The translations under genes were made by a program, and so were the position numbers. A stretch of 64,000 nt of DNA from Dactylis glomerata. Its lineage: Eukaryota > Streptophyta > Magnoliopsida > Poales > Poaceae. The stretch covers positions 124,001 to 188,000 of the forward strand of contig QXEO01001795.1 of assembly GCA_007115705.1 (NCBI GenBank). Reading direction: 5' to 3'. The notes under the pieces are model-generated. The model searched no databases, was not told where the DNA came from, and was given only the letters and a program-made list of their open reading frames with translations. Shown here piece after piece: positions 23,301 through 33,166 of the stretch (its first letter is position 1; each line of letters begins with the position of its first letter).

Positions 23301-23455
23301 CCCCTTTAGTCCCGGTTGGGGGCTCAAACCGGGAGTAAGGGTGTCTTTAGTCCCGGTTTGAGCCCCCAATCGGGACTAAAGGGTGGTGGGCGGTTGGCGC
23401 CCGAGCCCCCCCCTTTAGTCCCGACTGGTGGCTCCAGCCGAGACTAAAGGATCAA
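23301..23455. repeat. Internal copies of the CACTA subterminal motif
   Basis: CCTTTAGTCCCGGTTGGGGG and its inverted partners occur in three inverted pairs 5 kb from either end, immediately upstream of the TATA box at 23287. No CACTA terminus accompanies them, so they do not mark a second nested element. Confidence 0.8.
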
Positions 23456-23532
23456 TAAATGCGCGCCAAAGCTACAATTTTTCAGGTTTTCATTTCAAAT
23501 ATCAATTTTTAATTTTGAATTGAATAACTAAT

Positions 23533-24018
23533 GTATATTTTAGAATCTGATAAAACTATGAATATGAAAAGTGTTTGAAATTGAATAACTAATTCAAAAC
23601 TATTTTCTATTTTCAAAATTAATTATTTTAACTATCCAAACTATTAACTGGTTTGCCATTTTCAATTAAAATTATATTAATTAATATTATTTTTGTATAT
23701 TTTAGAATTTGACAAAACTATGAATATGAAAAGTGTTTGAAATTGAATAACTAATTCAAAACTATTTTATATTTTCAAAATTAATTATTTTAACTATCCA
23801 AACTATTAACTAGTTTGCCATTTTCAATTAAAACTATATTGATTAATATTCTTTTTGTATATTTTAGAATTTGATAAAACTATGAATATGAAAAGTGTTT
23901 GAAATTGAATAACTAATTCAAAACTATTTTCTATTTTCAAAATTAATTATTTTAACTATCCAAACTATTAACTAGTTTGCCATTTTCAATTAAAACTATA
24001 TTGATTAATATTCTTTTT
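23533..24018. repeat. Three tandem copies of a 162-bp AT-rich unit
   Basis: Units begin at 23533, 23695 and 23857 (GTATATTTTAGAAT) and the next start falls at 24019, so the period is exactly 162 bp. They lie between the two CACTA genes and encode nothing. Confidence 0.9.
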
Positions 24019-24307
24019 GTATATTTGAGAATCTGAACGAAAGGCGAGGCAACGGGGTAGGGGAGAGGTAGTAGCCCGCCGGGAGGAGTGCCATCGGAAC
24101 AAAAGGCGAGGCAACGGGGTTGAGGCGGGAGACGGCGGCCATTGCTTTCGTTTTGGCTTTGAGGGGAGGCGCTTTAGGAAGACGCAGCATGGTGTGTATA
24201 AAGAGCAGGACGGGAAAAGAACTAGTGAGCCGGCTTTTTTTCTAAAGAGCGGTGATGACCGATCCATACCATTATTCACATCCAGCCATCCATGTAACCG
24301 TGTCTGT

Positions 24308-24436
24308 CGTAGCCATGGAGAATCTTCATCATGCATTACATAAAAGGTTTAATACATTATTACATTATTGCACCAACAATCCTATCTATTATTTCTGTTT
24401 TCTTCTGGGTCGTAGCCATGGAGAATCTTCATCATT
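24308..24436. repeat. 25-26-bp direct repeat at the transposase C-terminus
   Basis: TCGTAGCCATGGAGAATCTT followed by CATCAT occurs at about 24308 and again at about 24410. The second copy encodes the transposase tail DEDSPWLRPRR. The first lies just beyond the stop codon and would read DEDSPWLRQTR on the minus strand. Confidence 0.75.
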
Positions 24437-27400
24437 CAGTAGGATGCTTGGGTCAGTTTTCACTTTGAAGGGCGGAATTTCATGAAACTTATTATAATCT
24501 ACTGACATGTCTGTCTTGTCATCTACTCCCACGATGTTTCTTTTCCCTGAAAGAACTATGTGGCGCTTTGGCTCATCGGACGATGTCTTCTTTTGCTGAT
24601 TTCTTTTTCTCGTTTTTGTAGACATGTCCTTCACATAGAAAACCTGAGCGACATCATTGGCTAGGACGAATGGTTCGTCCATGTACGCAAGATTGTTGAG
24701 ATCCACTGTTGTCATGCCGTACTTTTGGTCTACAACTACCTCGCCTCCTGTCAGCTTCACCCATTTGCACCGAAACAAAGGGATCTTAAAAGTAGGTCCA
24801 TAGTCAAGTTCCCATATCTCCTCTATGTACCCGTAATATGTTTCCAAACAGTGCCCATTCTCGTCTGTTGCATCAAAGCGGACACCACTGTTTTGGTTGG
24901 TGCTCTTTTTATCTTGGGCAACCGTGTAAAATGTATTCCCATTTATCTCGTACCCTTGGAAAGTACATATAGTCGAAGATGGTGGCCTGGCCAAACAGTA
25001 CAGCTGATCTCCAACGGTGTCATCATTCATGAGATGTGTCTGCAACCAACTGCCAAAAGTCTTCTCGTGTTCCCCTTTAATCCAAGAGTCAGTCTTCCCC
25101 GGGTTTTCGGAGCGTAGAATATTCTTGTGTCTCACGATATACGGAGCCACCACGGTGGAATTGTGTAGAACTGTGTAGTGTGATTGAGAGAAAGAATGCC
25201 CGTCCATACATACTTTTGCTTTCCTTCCTAGTGTGCCTTTTCCTGTCAGCCTACCCTCATACCGAGATTCAGGAACACCAATCGGCTTAAGGTCAGGAAG
25301 AAAGTCCACACAAAACTCAATGACCTCCTCTGTTCCATAGCCCTTGGAGATGCTTCCTTCTGGCCTAGCACGGTTACGAACATATTTCTTTAAGACTCCC
25401 ATGAACCTCTCGAAGGGGAACATATTGTGTAGAAACACAGGACCGAGAATTCTAATCTCTTCGACTAGGTGAACTAGGAGGTGTGTCATTATATTGAAAA
25501 AGGATGGCGGGAACAATAACTCGAAGCTGACCAGACATTGGACCACATCAATCTGTAACCCTGATAGACTTTCTCGATCGATTACCTTCTGAGAAATTGC
25601 ATTGAGGAATGCACATACCTTCACAATTGTCAGGCGAACATTTTCCGGTAGAATTCCCCTCAATACAACCGGAAGCAATTGCGTCATAAGCACGTGGCAG
25701 TCATGAGACTTTAGGTTTTGGAATTTTTTGTCTTTCATATTTACGATTCCCTTTATATTCGACGAGAAGCCAGTCGGGACCTTGATACTGAAAAGGACTT
25801 CAAAGAAGATTTCCTTCTCTTCCTTGGTAAGAGCATAGCTGGCACGCCCTTGAAACTGCCCTGGATGCATGCCATCTCTTCTTTTATGACGTTCCTGGTC
25901 CTCCCGTGCTTCCGGTGTATCTTTTGACTTCCCATACAAGCCCAGGAAGCCTAGAATATTCACGCAGAGATTCTTCGTCAGGTGCATCACGTCGATTGCG
26001 GAGCAGACCTCATGGACTTCCCAATAGGGTAGCTCCCAAAATATAGATTTCTTCTTCCACATGGGTACGCGCTTATCAGGGCCGTTAGGAACAGGTTGGC
26101 TGCCAGGACCCTTTCCAAAGATTATTTTTAAATCTTTGACCATATCAAATACTTCAGCACCAGTACGGATGACAGGCTTCCCCCGGGGTTCTGCCTTGCC
26201 ATTGAAATGCTTGCCTTTTTTCTTTAAGGGATGCTTGGGCGGAAGAAAACGACGATTGTACGGGTACACATTCTTCCTACATTTGTCCAGATATATACTT
26301 TCTGTCTGATCCAAACAGTGCGTGCATGCATTGTATCCCTTGTTTGACTGTCCTGAAATGTTACTAAGAGCAGGCCAATCATTGATGGTTACGAAAAGCA
26401 ACGCTCGAAGGTCAAATTCCTCTTGTTTGTGCTCGTCCCACACACGTACACCTGGTTCGGCCCACAGCTGTAAAAGTTCATCAACTAATGGCCTTAGGTA
26501 CACATCAATGTCGTTGCCGGGTTGCTTTGGACCTTGGATAAGCACTGGCATCATAATGAACTTCCGCTTCATGCACAACCAAGGAGGAAGGTTGTAGATA
26601 CATAGAGTAATGGGCCAGGTGCTGTGACTGCAACTCTGCTCCCCAAAATGATTCATGCCATCTGTACTCAGACCAAACCATAAGTTCCTTGCGTCATCTG
26701 CAAATCTCGGGAACTCTCTCTCGATTTTTCTCCACTGCCGACCATCAGCGGGGTGCCTCAACTTATCGTCTTTCATACGATCTTCCATGTGCCATCGCAA
26801 CAACTTCGCATGATCTTTATTTCTGAACAGACGTTTCAACCGTGGTATTATAGGAGCATACCACATCACCTTGGCAGGAACCCTCTTCCTGGGTGGCTCG
26901 CCCTCAATATCACCAGGGTCATCTTTTCTGATCTTATACCGCAATGCAGTGCATACCGGGCATTTATCCATATTCTCGTACTTCTCACCGCGGTAGAGGA
27001 TGCAGTCATTAGGGCATGCATGTATCTTCTGCACGTCTAATCCTAGAGGGCAGACAAGCTTCTTTGCTTCGTACGTGCTGGCGGGCAATTCGTTCTTTCT
27101 TGGAAGCATCTTCTTCATCAGTACCAGCAACTTTTCGAATGACGAGTCAGTCACACCGGTCTCTGCCTTCCACTTCAGCAATTCCAGTGTGCTACCCAGC
27201 TTCTTCTGGCCATCTTCACAAGTTGGGTACAACAATTTGTTGTGGTCCTGTAACATCTGCTCGAACTGCAACCTCTCTTTTTCTGTGTCGCAGCCTCGTC
27301 GTGCATCAGAAATGACCCGGCCAAGATCATCAGCGGGCTCATCTGGTTCCCGTTCTTCACCCTGATCTTCTTCTTCATTGTCTTCCATTGCGGTATCAGC

Positions 27401-27706
27401 ATACTCAGGGAACATAGATCGGTAGTTGTCATCATCGTTCTCTTCTTCTTCATCGTCGTCTTCCATCATAACCCCTCTTTCTCCGTGCTTGGTCCAAACA
27501 TTATAGCCCGACATAAAACCAGACCGAAGCAGGTGGCTCTGAATGACTCTTGAGGAAGTGTAATCCTTCTCATTCCGACATTCAACACATGGACAAAACA
27601 TATAGCCACCACCATGCTTGTTCGCATCGGCTGCATCTCGAAAAGAATGTACGCCTTCTCTGTAAGCGGCTGTGCGTCGATCACCGTACATCCATGGATG
27701 GCTCAT
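24389..27706 (-). CDS. CACTA transposase, TNP2-like, full length
   Basis: A single 1,105-residue frame begins MSHPWMYGDRR. This ATG follows a CGCAG acceptor, so a 5-prime untranslated exon is likely, and an in-frame start 10 codons earlier is less likely. The protein has the order of domains known for plant TNP2/TNPD transposases. A transposase-associated region (about 1-80) has C38, C40 and C43 in CPCVECRN. An acidic linker follows (about 80-130) with a cysteine cluster at about 231-252. The Transposase_21 catalytic region (about 300-580) holds STDGMNHFG, GPKQPGNDIDVYLRPLVDEL and TINDWPAL with acidic residues that may be catalytic. DUF4218 (about 655-780) and DUF4216 (about 920-1050) complete it. 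It would bind the element ends and cut them. I see no stop or frameshift. Confidence 0.9.
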   Translation of the reverse strand: MSHPWMYGDRRTAAYREGVHSFRDAADANKHGGGYMFCPCVECRNEKDYTSSRVIQSHLLRSGFMSGYNVWTKHGERGVMMEDDDEEEENDDDNYRSMFPEYADTAMEDNEEEDQGEEREPDEPADDLGRVISDARRGCDTEKERLQFEQMLQDHNKLLYPTCEDGQKKLGSTLELLKWKAETGVTDSSFEKLLVLMKKMLPRKNELPASTYEAKKLVCPLGLDVQKIHACPNDCILYRGEKYENMDKCPVCTALRYKIRKDDPGDIEGEPPRKRVPAKVMWYAPIIPRLKRLFRNKDHAKLLRWHMEDRMKDDKLRHPADGRQWRKIEREFPRFADDARNLWFGLSTDGMNHFGEQSCSHSTWPITLCIYNLPPWLCMKRKFIMMPVLIQGPKQPGNDIDVYLRPLVDELLQLWAEPGVRVWDEHKQEEFDLRALLFVTINDWPALSNISGQSNKGYNACTHCLDQTESIYLDKCRKNVYPYNRRFLPPKHPLKKKGKHFNGKAEPRGKPVIRTGAEVFDMVKDLKIIFGKGPGSQPVPNGPDKRVPMWKKKSIFWELPYWEVHEVCSAIDVMHLTKNLCVNILGFLGLYGKSKDTPEAREDQERHKRRDGMHPGQFQGRASYALTKEEKEIFFEVLFSIKVPTGFSSNIKGIVNMKDKKFQNLKSHDCHVLMTQLLPVVLRGILPENVRLTIVKVCAFLNAISQKVIDRESLSGLQIDVVQCLVSFELLFPPSFFNIMTHLLVHLVEEIRILGPVFLHNMFPFERFMGVLKKYVRNRARPEGSISKGYGTEEVIEFCVDFLPDLKPIGVPESRYEGRLTGKGTLGRKAKVCMDGHSFSQSHYTVLHNSTVVAPYIVRHKNILRSENPGKTDSWIKGEHEKTFGSWLQTHLMNDDTVGDQLYCLARPPSSTICTFQGYEINGNTFYTVAQDKKSTNQNSGVRFDATDENGHCLETYYGYIEEIWELDYGPTFKIPLFRCKWVKLTGGEVVVDQKYGMTTVDLNNLAYMDEPFVLANDVAQVFYVKDMSTKTRKRNQQKKTSSDEPKRHIVLSGKRNIVGVDDKTDMSVDYNKFHEIPPFKVKTDPSILLNDEDSPWLRPRRKQK

Positions 27707-28008
27707 CTGCGTTATACGACAGTATATCAAATACAATCACGATCCTAAAAATTAGTACCGCACGGTCTAAACGAGGAAATATAGTTGCTAACCTTTTAGA
27801 ATAAGTAGAAATAAAGAGAAAGAGGTTTAAGCGTGGCTCGGGCATCTCATATCGTAGGTGTGTTCGGTGAACTGAAGCGGCATCGCTCTAACACACATTT
27901 CAATAAACACCTCTAGTGCATCCAAGAAAAATGGAGAGCTAGCACACACCCACACTCTTCCATCCAAGAAAAATACAAGGAAGAGAGGAGAGAGGGGCTG
28001 TGGGCCAA

Positions 28009-28016
28009 TATATATA
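28009..28016 (-). promoter_or_regulatory. TATA box of the CACTA transposase gene
   Basis: TATATATA on the minus strand, about 300 bp upstream of the ATG and next to the subterminal repeats, as expected for the element promoter. Confidence 0.5.
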
Positions 28017-28021
28017 GGCAG

Positions 28022-28240
28022 AGGACTTTAGTCCCGGTTTGAGACACAAACCGGGACTAAAGGTGGCGCACATGCGGGCTGCACACCGCATAGCCCTTTA
28101 GTCCCGGTTTGTGTCTCAAACCGGGACTAAAGGCTCGTTACAGGCCGGGACCAAAGCCTCGTGGGCGGCATTGCGATTTTGGGGCGACGTGGCCGGGCCT
28201 TTAGTCCCGGCCCAGATGGAGGCCGGGACTAAAGGGTCCA
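28022..28240. repeat. Right subterminal repeats of the CACTA element
   Basis: Inverted pairs of CTTTAGTCCCGGTTTG and its complement near 28025-28062 and 28095-28132, and a third pair near 28198-28236. Confidence 0.85.
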
Positions 28241-28548
28241 GGCCAAAGGCCCGTTTTCTACTAGTGAAGAGTATATAATATAGGAGATATTGGTACTAAT
28301 ACAGTTACAGTGAGCTTCCATTACATACTTCGTTTACATGTCCACATAAACATCGACTAAACGGCCAACAGGGGAGAACTATACCCATAGACTGCGCCTC
28401 CTCCTCATCGGCATGCATCTTGCCCTTATTTCAGTTCGTAGTGGTAGTACTATGCTACCAAACGAACTAGCACACACACATATATTTGGTTACATGTTGC
28501 ACCATCGTAAGCAGGCAACCGACACGTACGTACGCACATAGCATACGA

Positions 28549-29652
28549 TTAGTAGTTAACGGCCGACTGGTAGGTGGCGCCGGGGTTCCACCCGGCGGGG
28601 ATGACGTTGCTGGCGACGAGCTTCTTGCCGGAGCTTGAGGTCAGGCGGAGGGAGAGCGGCGCCTGCAGTGCCGAGCCGGCGTTGAACTTCCAGACGGCGC
28701 CCCACGAGTGCTGCATCGGCGCCCACGCCGCCCCGGCGCCACTCTGCATGAGCTCGACGGCCGAGAGGTCGCCGTCGCCGTTCTGGTACTGGACGAGCAC
28801 GGCGAAGTACTGCGGGTTCGAGCCGGCGTCGACGACGAAGGTCAGCTTCGCTCCACCCCAGTTGCACTGAACCCTGTACGTAGGTACCACGTGAACAGAA
28901 AGAATTAACGGTCAGATGTATGGCCATGGCGGTTATACGGGAAAACAATACATGTGGCGGCCCGTGCACGGTCTGGGGCGACAAAGGTAAGAAATCATCG
29001 GATGTTCCAAAGGTGCGTGAGGTGCATGTGGCGTGTAGTTCCCTGGCCGTTTCAAGCAGCGCACAGTGAGAGTGTAGCTAGCTACGTGCGTACGAACGTA
29101 CCGGGTGAACTGGATTTGGAGGACGCCGGCGGCGCGCAGCTGGTCGGCCTGGCCGGCCTTGGCCATGGCGCCGAACGCCGTCCCGCTCAGGTCGAAGTGC
29201 GGCTCGTTGAGGCAAGGGCCGCCGGGGCACTGGTCCGTGATCACCACGGTCACGGGGCTGGTAGAGCATGCGCTGTTTCCGGAGCACTTCACCTGGTAGC
29301 AAGAGCCACAGCCCATGCCTGAGTTGTAGAGGGAAGGGCCGCCGGCGGCGATCATGGACGAGAACGGCGGCAGGTCGACGGCACCCTTGTAACCACATGC
29401 GCCACCTACGTACGTATAAAAACAAGACATGAGAACTACATGGTACGCACGGATTAAGACCGTATGCATTAAGCAACAACTACACATATATATACCATCA
29501 CTTCCGGCGCCATTAGCGGCGCCGTACCATGTAGCGCCGGCGTCAGACCAACTGGAGAGCTTGCGGTGAAACTCGATGGATGAGCAAGGGTGGATAAGCG
29601 ACAGGATAGCAGCTATGGCGGTGATGGACAGGATCTGGAACCTGGAAGCCAT
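28549..29652 (-). CDS. EXPB: Beta-expansin, copy 3 (three exons)
   Basis: Exons on the minus strand are 29496-29652, 29102-29405 and 28549-28873, with donors GATG/GTATAT and ACCCG/GTACGT and acceptors ending ACGTAG and GTACAG. They encode 261 residues. The signal sequence MASRFQILSITAIAAILSLI is followed by a slightly longer spacer (IEFHRKLSSWSDAG) than in the other copies. Domain 1 shows TWYGAANGAGSDGG, GMGCGSCYQVKC, ITDQCPGGPC and HFDLSGTAFGAMA. Domain 2 begins VQCNWGG, with SWGAVW and the end YQSAVNY. The intron after CYQ found in copy 2 is absent. The residue before CY is Ser, where the others have Ala. The gene looks intact. Its nearest expansin neighbour is 13.8 kb away because of the CACTA insertion. 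Confidence 0.92.
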
Positions 29653-29763
29653 AGCAGAAGTTGCTAGCTATGAATCTAGGATGGATATTGTGGGCTTTGC
29701 GAGGATTAGCTGGTGACAAGTAGATGCTGAGGAATGGTGTGAGTATGGGGGTGCAAGGTTGCT

Positions 29764-29772
29764 CTATTTATA
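29764..29772 (-). promoter_or_regulatory. TATA box of EXPB copy 3
   Basis: TATAAATAG on the minus strand, about 112 bp upstream of the start codon. Confidence 0.6.
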
Positions 29773-30124
29773 GGGGGAAAAAACGGTGTCCTGTGAGTTC
29801 GTGAGCGCCCATATGCATGCATGTAGACAGATCTCCATGGCTCCATGGCTGGGGTCAAACATGTTATGTCCATCTGAAATGTAATTAGCTAAACATATAT
29901 TTACTTATCTACGTACCTAGCTAGTAGTACTTAGCAGATAGGGCAGCCCTTTGTGTGTAGTTCACTTTCTGTTCCTTAATTGGACCGTTCGATCGGGAGC
30001 ATCCATGCATGTCACACTGGCACCTTCTTGGTTTAAACAAGTTACAAAATTAATTTCTCTGTATAGAGACACTGCCAACAGAACCATCATCCAGAGGCCG
30101 TTTTTGGGCGGTTCCTCTCATATA

Positions 30125-30788
30125 CTACCTCCATTTCAATGAAAAAGACTTATATTTTTTTTAAAAAAATCAAACTACTTCAAATTTGACCTAGTTTTTA
30201 GATAAATTCATTAAGATGCACAATTCAAAATCAACACCGTTAGAAACATCAAGAAATATATATTCATATGATATCTATATAATATTATATGTTATCGTCG
30301 GAGGCGAAAAGTAGATCATATGAGGACAAGGAATCACAGCATGACACCGAGATTTGATAACGCAGTTCAGCGATGAACGCCTACATCTGCAGGGCAATGC
30401 TTACGGGTGCTCCTCCCCCGGTCATCATAGTACCATCGACGCTGCGGTGATACAGACAAACCAGATCTACAAATGTCACGCCGGTCCAGCACCCCTGCGC
30501 CGGACCGTCCCCGGAAACTGATCTTGCACCTAACCTAACTTGCGTCTCATCTATTTTGGCTACCCCGGGTGTCTTTATATATTAGGCTCAGGTTACAAAG
30601 TTCGACTCCAACACGTAACCTACCTGCTAATTACTTACAAATCCAACTATAGCCTAATACGTACACATATTCGGCACATATTGCAACATCATAGTTCTTG
30701 ATAGGTTTAGCTAAAAGTTTAATCAAACGTACTTAGCTTGACTTTTCCAAAAAAAAATAGACGTTATTCTTCGAAACGAAGGGAGTAG
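30125..30788. mobile_element. Stowaway-like MITE interrupted by a solo LTR
   Basis: The left end CTACCTCCATTTCAATGAAA and the right end CGTTATTCTTCGAAACGAAGGGAGTAG are inverted repeats of each other with mismatches. The middle (30290-30688) is a separate insertion. Confidence 0.55.
30290..30688 (-). mobile_element. Probable solo LTR, 399 bp
   Basis: On the minus strand it runs TGTTGCAATATGTGCC to CCGACGATAACA, with TG...CA ends and a TATATAAAG near 30575-30583. Flanking pentamers TTATA (30285-30289) and TCATA (30689-30693) differ at one base. No internal domain remains, so it probably arose by LTR-LTR recombination. Confidence 0.6.
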
Positions 30789-32070
30789 TTAATTTCCTAC
30801 TCCAGCTATGTCAAATTAGTTGTCTCAATATTTTTAATACGCATATATCTACAACTAAAACACATTTTTTCGACAAAGAGCATACAATAATATCACGGAG
30901 ATACTATTTACACCTAGCCTCTGCAACAACGATTGCCCTAGCGGCATTACGAATGCACACAACCAAAAAAGAAAGAAGAATTTAAAAAAGTCCCGCTACA
31001 GTGATCTATTTCCTAAAACAGTAGCACTAACACCACCAAGACAGCACCAGAAGTCTAGCTTCTTCAAAAGTGACGTCTCCAAGAATGAAACAGTGTACAA
31101 GCTCCGTCGTCGCCCAAATATAGATCTTAGGTTTTCACCCTGAAGAAAGTCCTCGTTCTCAAAACAATGACTTTAATAAGGCCATTGTCAGACACAACCA
31201 ATTAAGGCCAGACCTTAGATTTTTACCCTAAAATGTAAAGACTTTAGACTTCTCCTGTGCAGTCGCCCCTAAGACATTCGTATCTAGATAAAATTGAGAT
31301 AAAGTAACTAAGTTTCAAAAGGAGAAAATATGATTTATCAAATCATTCAGTTGATCAAGATGTTCACAAGCGCGCTCGTGCCAATCTCCAAACATCAGTT
31401 GAACGACCGAGTAGTAATCGGTATTGATTTCCGTGACACACATATACACGAGCCAAAATATACACATGGGAGAGACCGTTATTTCGGTTGGGCAACATGG
31501 CTATCGAGCTCTTGCTAATCCCGAGACGCCTTTCCTTCCTCCCGGATGGTCAACCAATCCACGCGCGGGCGTATCTATCGGCCCGCCGCCAAATCCTGTT
31601 GCCCGTCAACTCCTCACGATGGCTCCCGGCCCGTCCGCTCCGCGCCTTGACCTGGCCGCCGGGCGGCGAGCAGCAGGAGCCGTGATTGCGGGCAGCCATG
31701 CCGGCTACCTCGCCGGCCTCCCGCGAGATCCGAGTGACATGCATATGCAGGGTACACTGTGGCTCGCGCGCGACGTTTCGTCGATCGATCATGTCATGTG
31801 GAGTTAACTTGCACGAGTCGTGGTGGCCGTAATAAGTCGTGGTCGAGTACTGTAATGAGGTCAAGATCTCGTAGTAGATCCCAGCCGGCCGGCGACCGAG
31901 CACGGCTAGTAACGTGAGGTTGTAGCACCGCCCTAGCTCTCCTTCTGCATGCAGATGCAGGTATCTTGTCCTGGCGACCCGCTGCAGATCGACCAAAGCA
32001 TGCATACATATGTGGCGACCTCAAAAGTCGACATCATTGTTCATCATGTAATGGGAGATAGTCATATGTA
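30789..32070. other. No recognisable gene
   Basis: The frame at 31424-31807 spans a GC-rich patch but has no conserved motifs, and frames on the opposite strand are just as long. I see nothing I can name. Confidence 0.4.
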
Positions 32071-32230
32071 CTCTCTCTGTTTATTAATATAAGAAGTTTT
32101 AGCTTTTTGTGGACTTATCTATTTTAGTATGTATATCTAGTTTATTTTTAATGTGTAGATTCACTCACTATTAAATATATGTAGTCTAGTTCAAATTGTC
32201 TAAAACATCTTATATTTATGAACGGAGGGA
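32071..32230. mobile_element. Stowaway MITE
   Basis: CTCTCTCTGTTTATTAATATAAG at the left pairs with CTTATATTTATGAACGGAGGGAG at the right. TA flanks both ends. Confidence 0.8.
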
Positions 32231-32269
32231 GTAAATCATAAGAACAACCTTTTGTAGCGTGACACCATT

Positions 32270-32589
32270 ATGTTCCCTTACAAGAACCAGTTGCCAATAA
32301 TATTGTGGGAGTTGATGTTACCTATATAAAAAAAATCGGTAACAATAACGATTATGGGAATAATTACAATAATAGTTACCCTAGACCACCCTTTGCTCAA
32401 AATAAGTATGGTGGCCAACCTACCTATGCTCTAAATATCACTTATGCAAGTGGTAATAATATCTTAAATGATTTAGAGAGTATCATTAGATCCTTCATAA
32501 CCACCCAAAACTATCTCAACAAGGAATTCATTACTAAGTTTGAGAAGGTTGATGCTCTATATGAAAGGGTAGACAATCGGGAAATTTGA
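32270..32589 (+). pseudogene. Athila-like Gypsy gag fragment
   Basis: An open stretch of about 95 codons (32305-32589) reads NNYGNNYNNSYPRPPF, then LNDLESIIRSFITTQNYLNK and KFEKVDALYERVDN. The Asn/Tyr-rich linker followed by a helical segment ending in short coiled-coil repeats is typical of Athila-like gag. It is cut off at about 32590 by a small element. Sequence of the same relic resumes beyond 53662 and includes a protease-like motif at 54380-54580. Confidence 0.6.
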
Positions 32590-32599
32590 TTCGAGATAT

Positions 32600-32720
32600 G
32601 GGAGCATATGGTCCCACCACCAGAAAAACTTTTTCAAAATATCAAAAAAACCTAAATAAAAATTTAGGACATACATCTCGACTTTCTATGTGCACGCGTC
32701 AAGTTTCATAGAAAACCGAC
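32600..32720. mobile_element. Left half of a small unclassified transposable element
   Basis: It begins GGAGCATATGGTCCC and continues with A-rich sequence and ACATACATCTCGACTTTCTA. The right half at 53438-53662 ends with GGGGAGCATATGCTTCC. I recognise this as a common Triticeae type with palindromic GGGAGCATATGCTCCC ends but cannot give the superfamily. A Gypsy LTR begins at 32721. Confidence 0.5.
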
Positions 32721-33055
32721 TGACAAGGGTATAGCTAATAGAGCTTATTATTTGTATAGCCCTGAGGCCCGTTAAGCTAGGCCCAGACATAGTCATAGTC
32801 GAAGTACGAGTCTGTATCGTATAGGGATGTTGCAATTTGTATTGAACCCGACCGGTTCCTTGAGACCTGGCCACCTATATATAGGGGCCAGGAGAGGCCG
32901 GCCAGAGACAGATTGAGATTGAGCCAAGTTTGTTACCACGCTTATTCTCGATACACACCTTGTTTGACTGATCTTTACCTTCGAGTTCATCTGACGTCCT
33001 CTTCCCCCGATCTTAAGTCCTTCATCTTGGACATTTGTCGAGTTAACCCTTGTCA
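32721..33055 (+). mobile_element. 5-prime LTR of the outer Gypsy element
   Basis: It starts TGACAAGGG and ends CCCTTGTCA, perfect 9-bp inverted ends. TATATATA lies at 32876-32883. The primer-binding site begins three bases after it. Confidence 0.88.
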
Positions 33056-33057
33056 AT

Positions 33058-33075
33058 TGGTGCCGACCGTGGGGA
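33058..33075 (+). other. Primer-binding site of the outer Gypsy element
   Basis: TGGTGCCGACCGTGGGGA, nearly the same as the minus-strand site at 1221-1238. The two elements probably belong to related lineages. Confidence 0.75.
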
Positions 33076-33166
33076 CTCTGGGCGTCAGAATTATGGATTC
33101 GACGGCTTTTTGCTTTTAGCCAACAGTAATTTGAAAGTCGGCGGAAACCAGATATCCTTCGGGACC

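Larger units (their letters stand above)
17974..28266 (-). mobile_element. Complete CACTA (En/Spm) transposon, TSD AAG
   Basis: The element is 10,293 bp. It starts CACTAGTGGGGACAGGGCC and ends GGCCCGTTTTCTACTAGTG, imperfect inverted repeats beginning with CACTA. The 3-bp duplication AAG lies at 17971-17973 and 28267-28269. Subterminal arrays of TTTAGTCCCGG, often as inverted pairs, occupy both ends. It encodes two minus-strand genes: a TNP2-type transposase (24389-27706) and a second gene (18402-22235) with a Ulp1-like tail. This two-gene layout is the standard one for plant CACTA elements. The only coding lesion I can find is an 11-bp duplication in the second gene. Confidence 0.92.

Noticed and set aside
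22907..23369. Pro/Arg/His-rich frames of up to 152 codons on both strands
   Set aside because: Produced by GC-rich repeats in the CACTA leader. Several phases are open at once and no domain is visible.
23301..23455. Boundary of a second nested CACTA element
   Set aside because: The TTTAGTCCCGG motifs are present, but no CACTA/TAGTG terminus or 3-bp duplication accompanies them. The outer ends pair with each other and have a matching AAG duplication.
23533..24018. CRISPR-like regular repeats
   Set aside because: Three 162-bp tandem units without unique spacers, in a plant transposon. This is a tandem repeat and not a CRISPR array.
31424..31807. 127-codon plus-strand frame
   Set aside because: No recognisable motif, an opposite-strand frame of similar length, and composition explains the openness.
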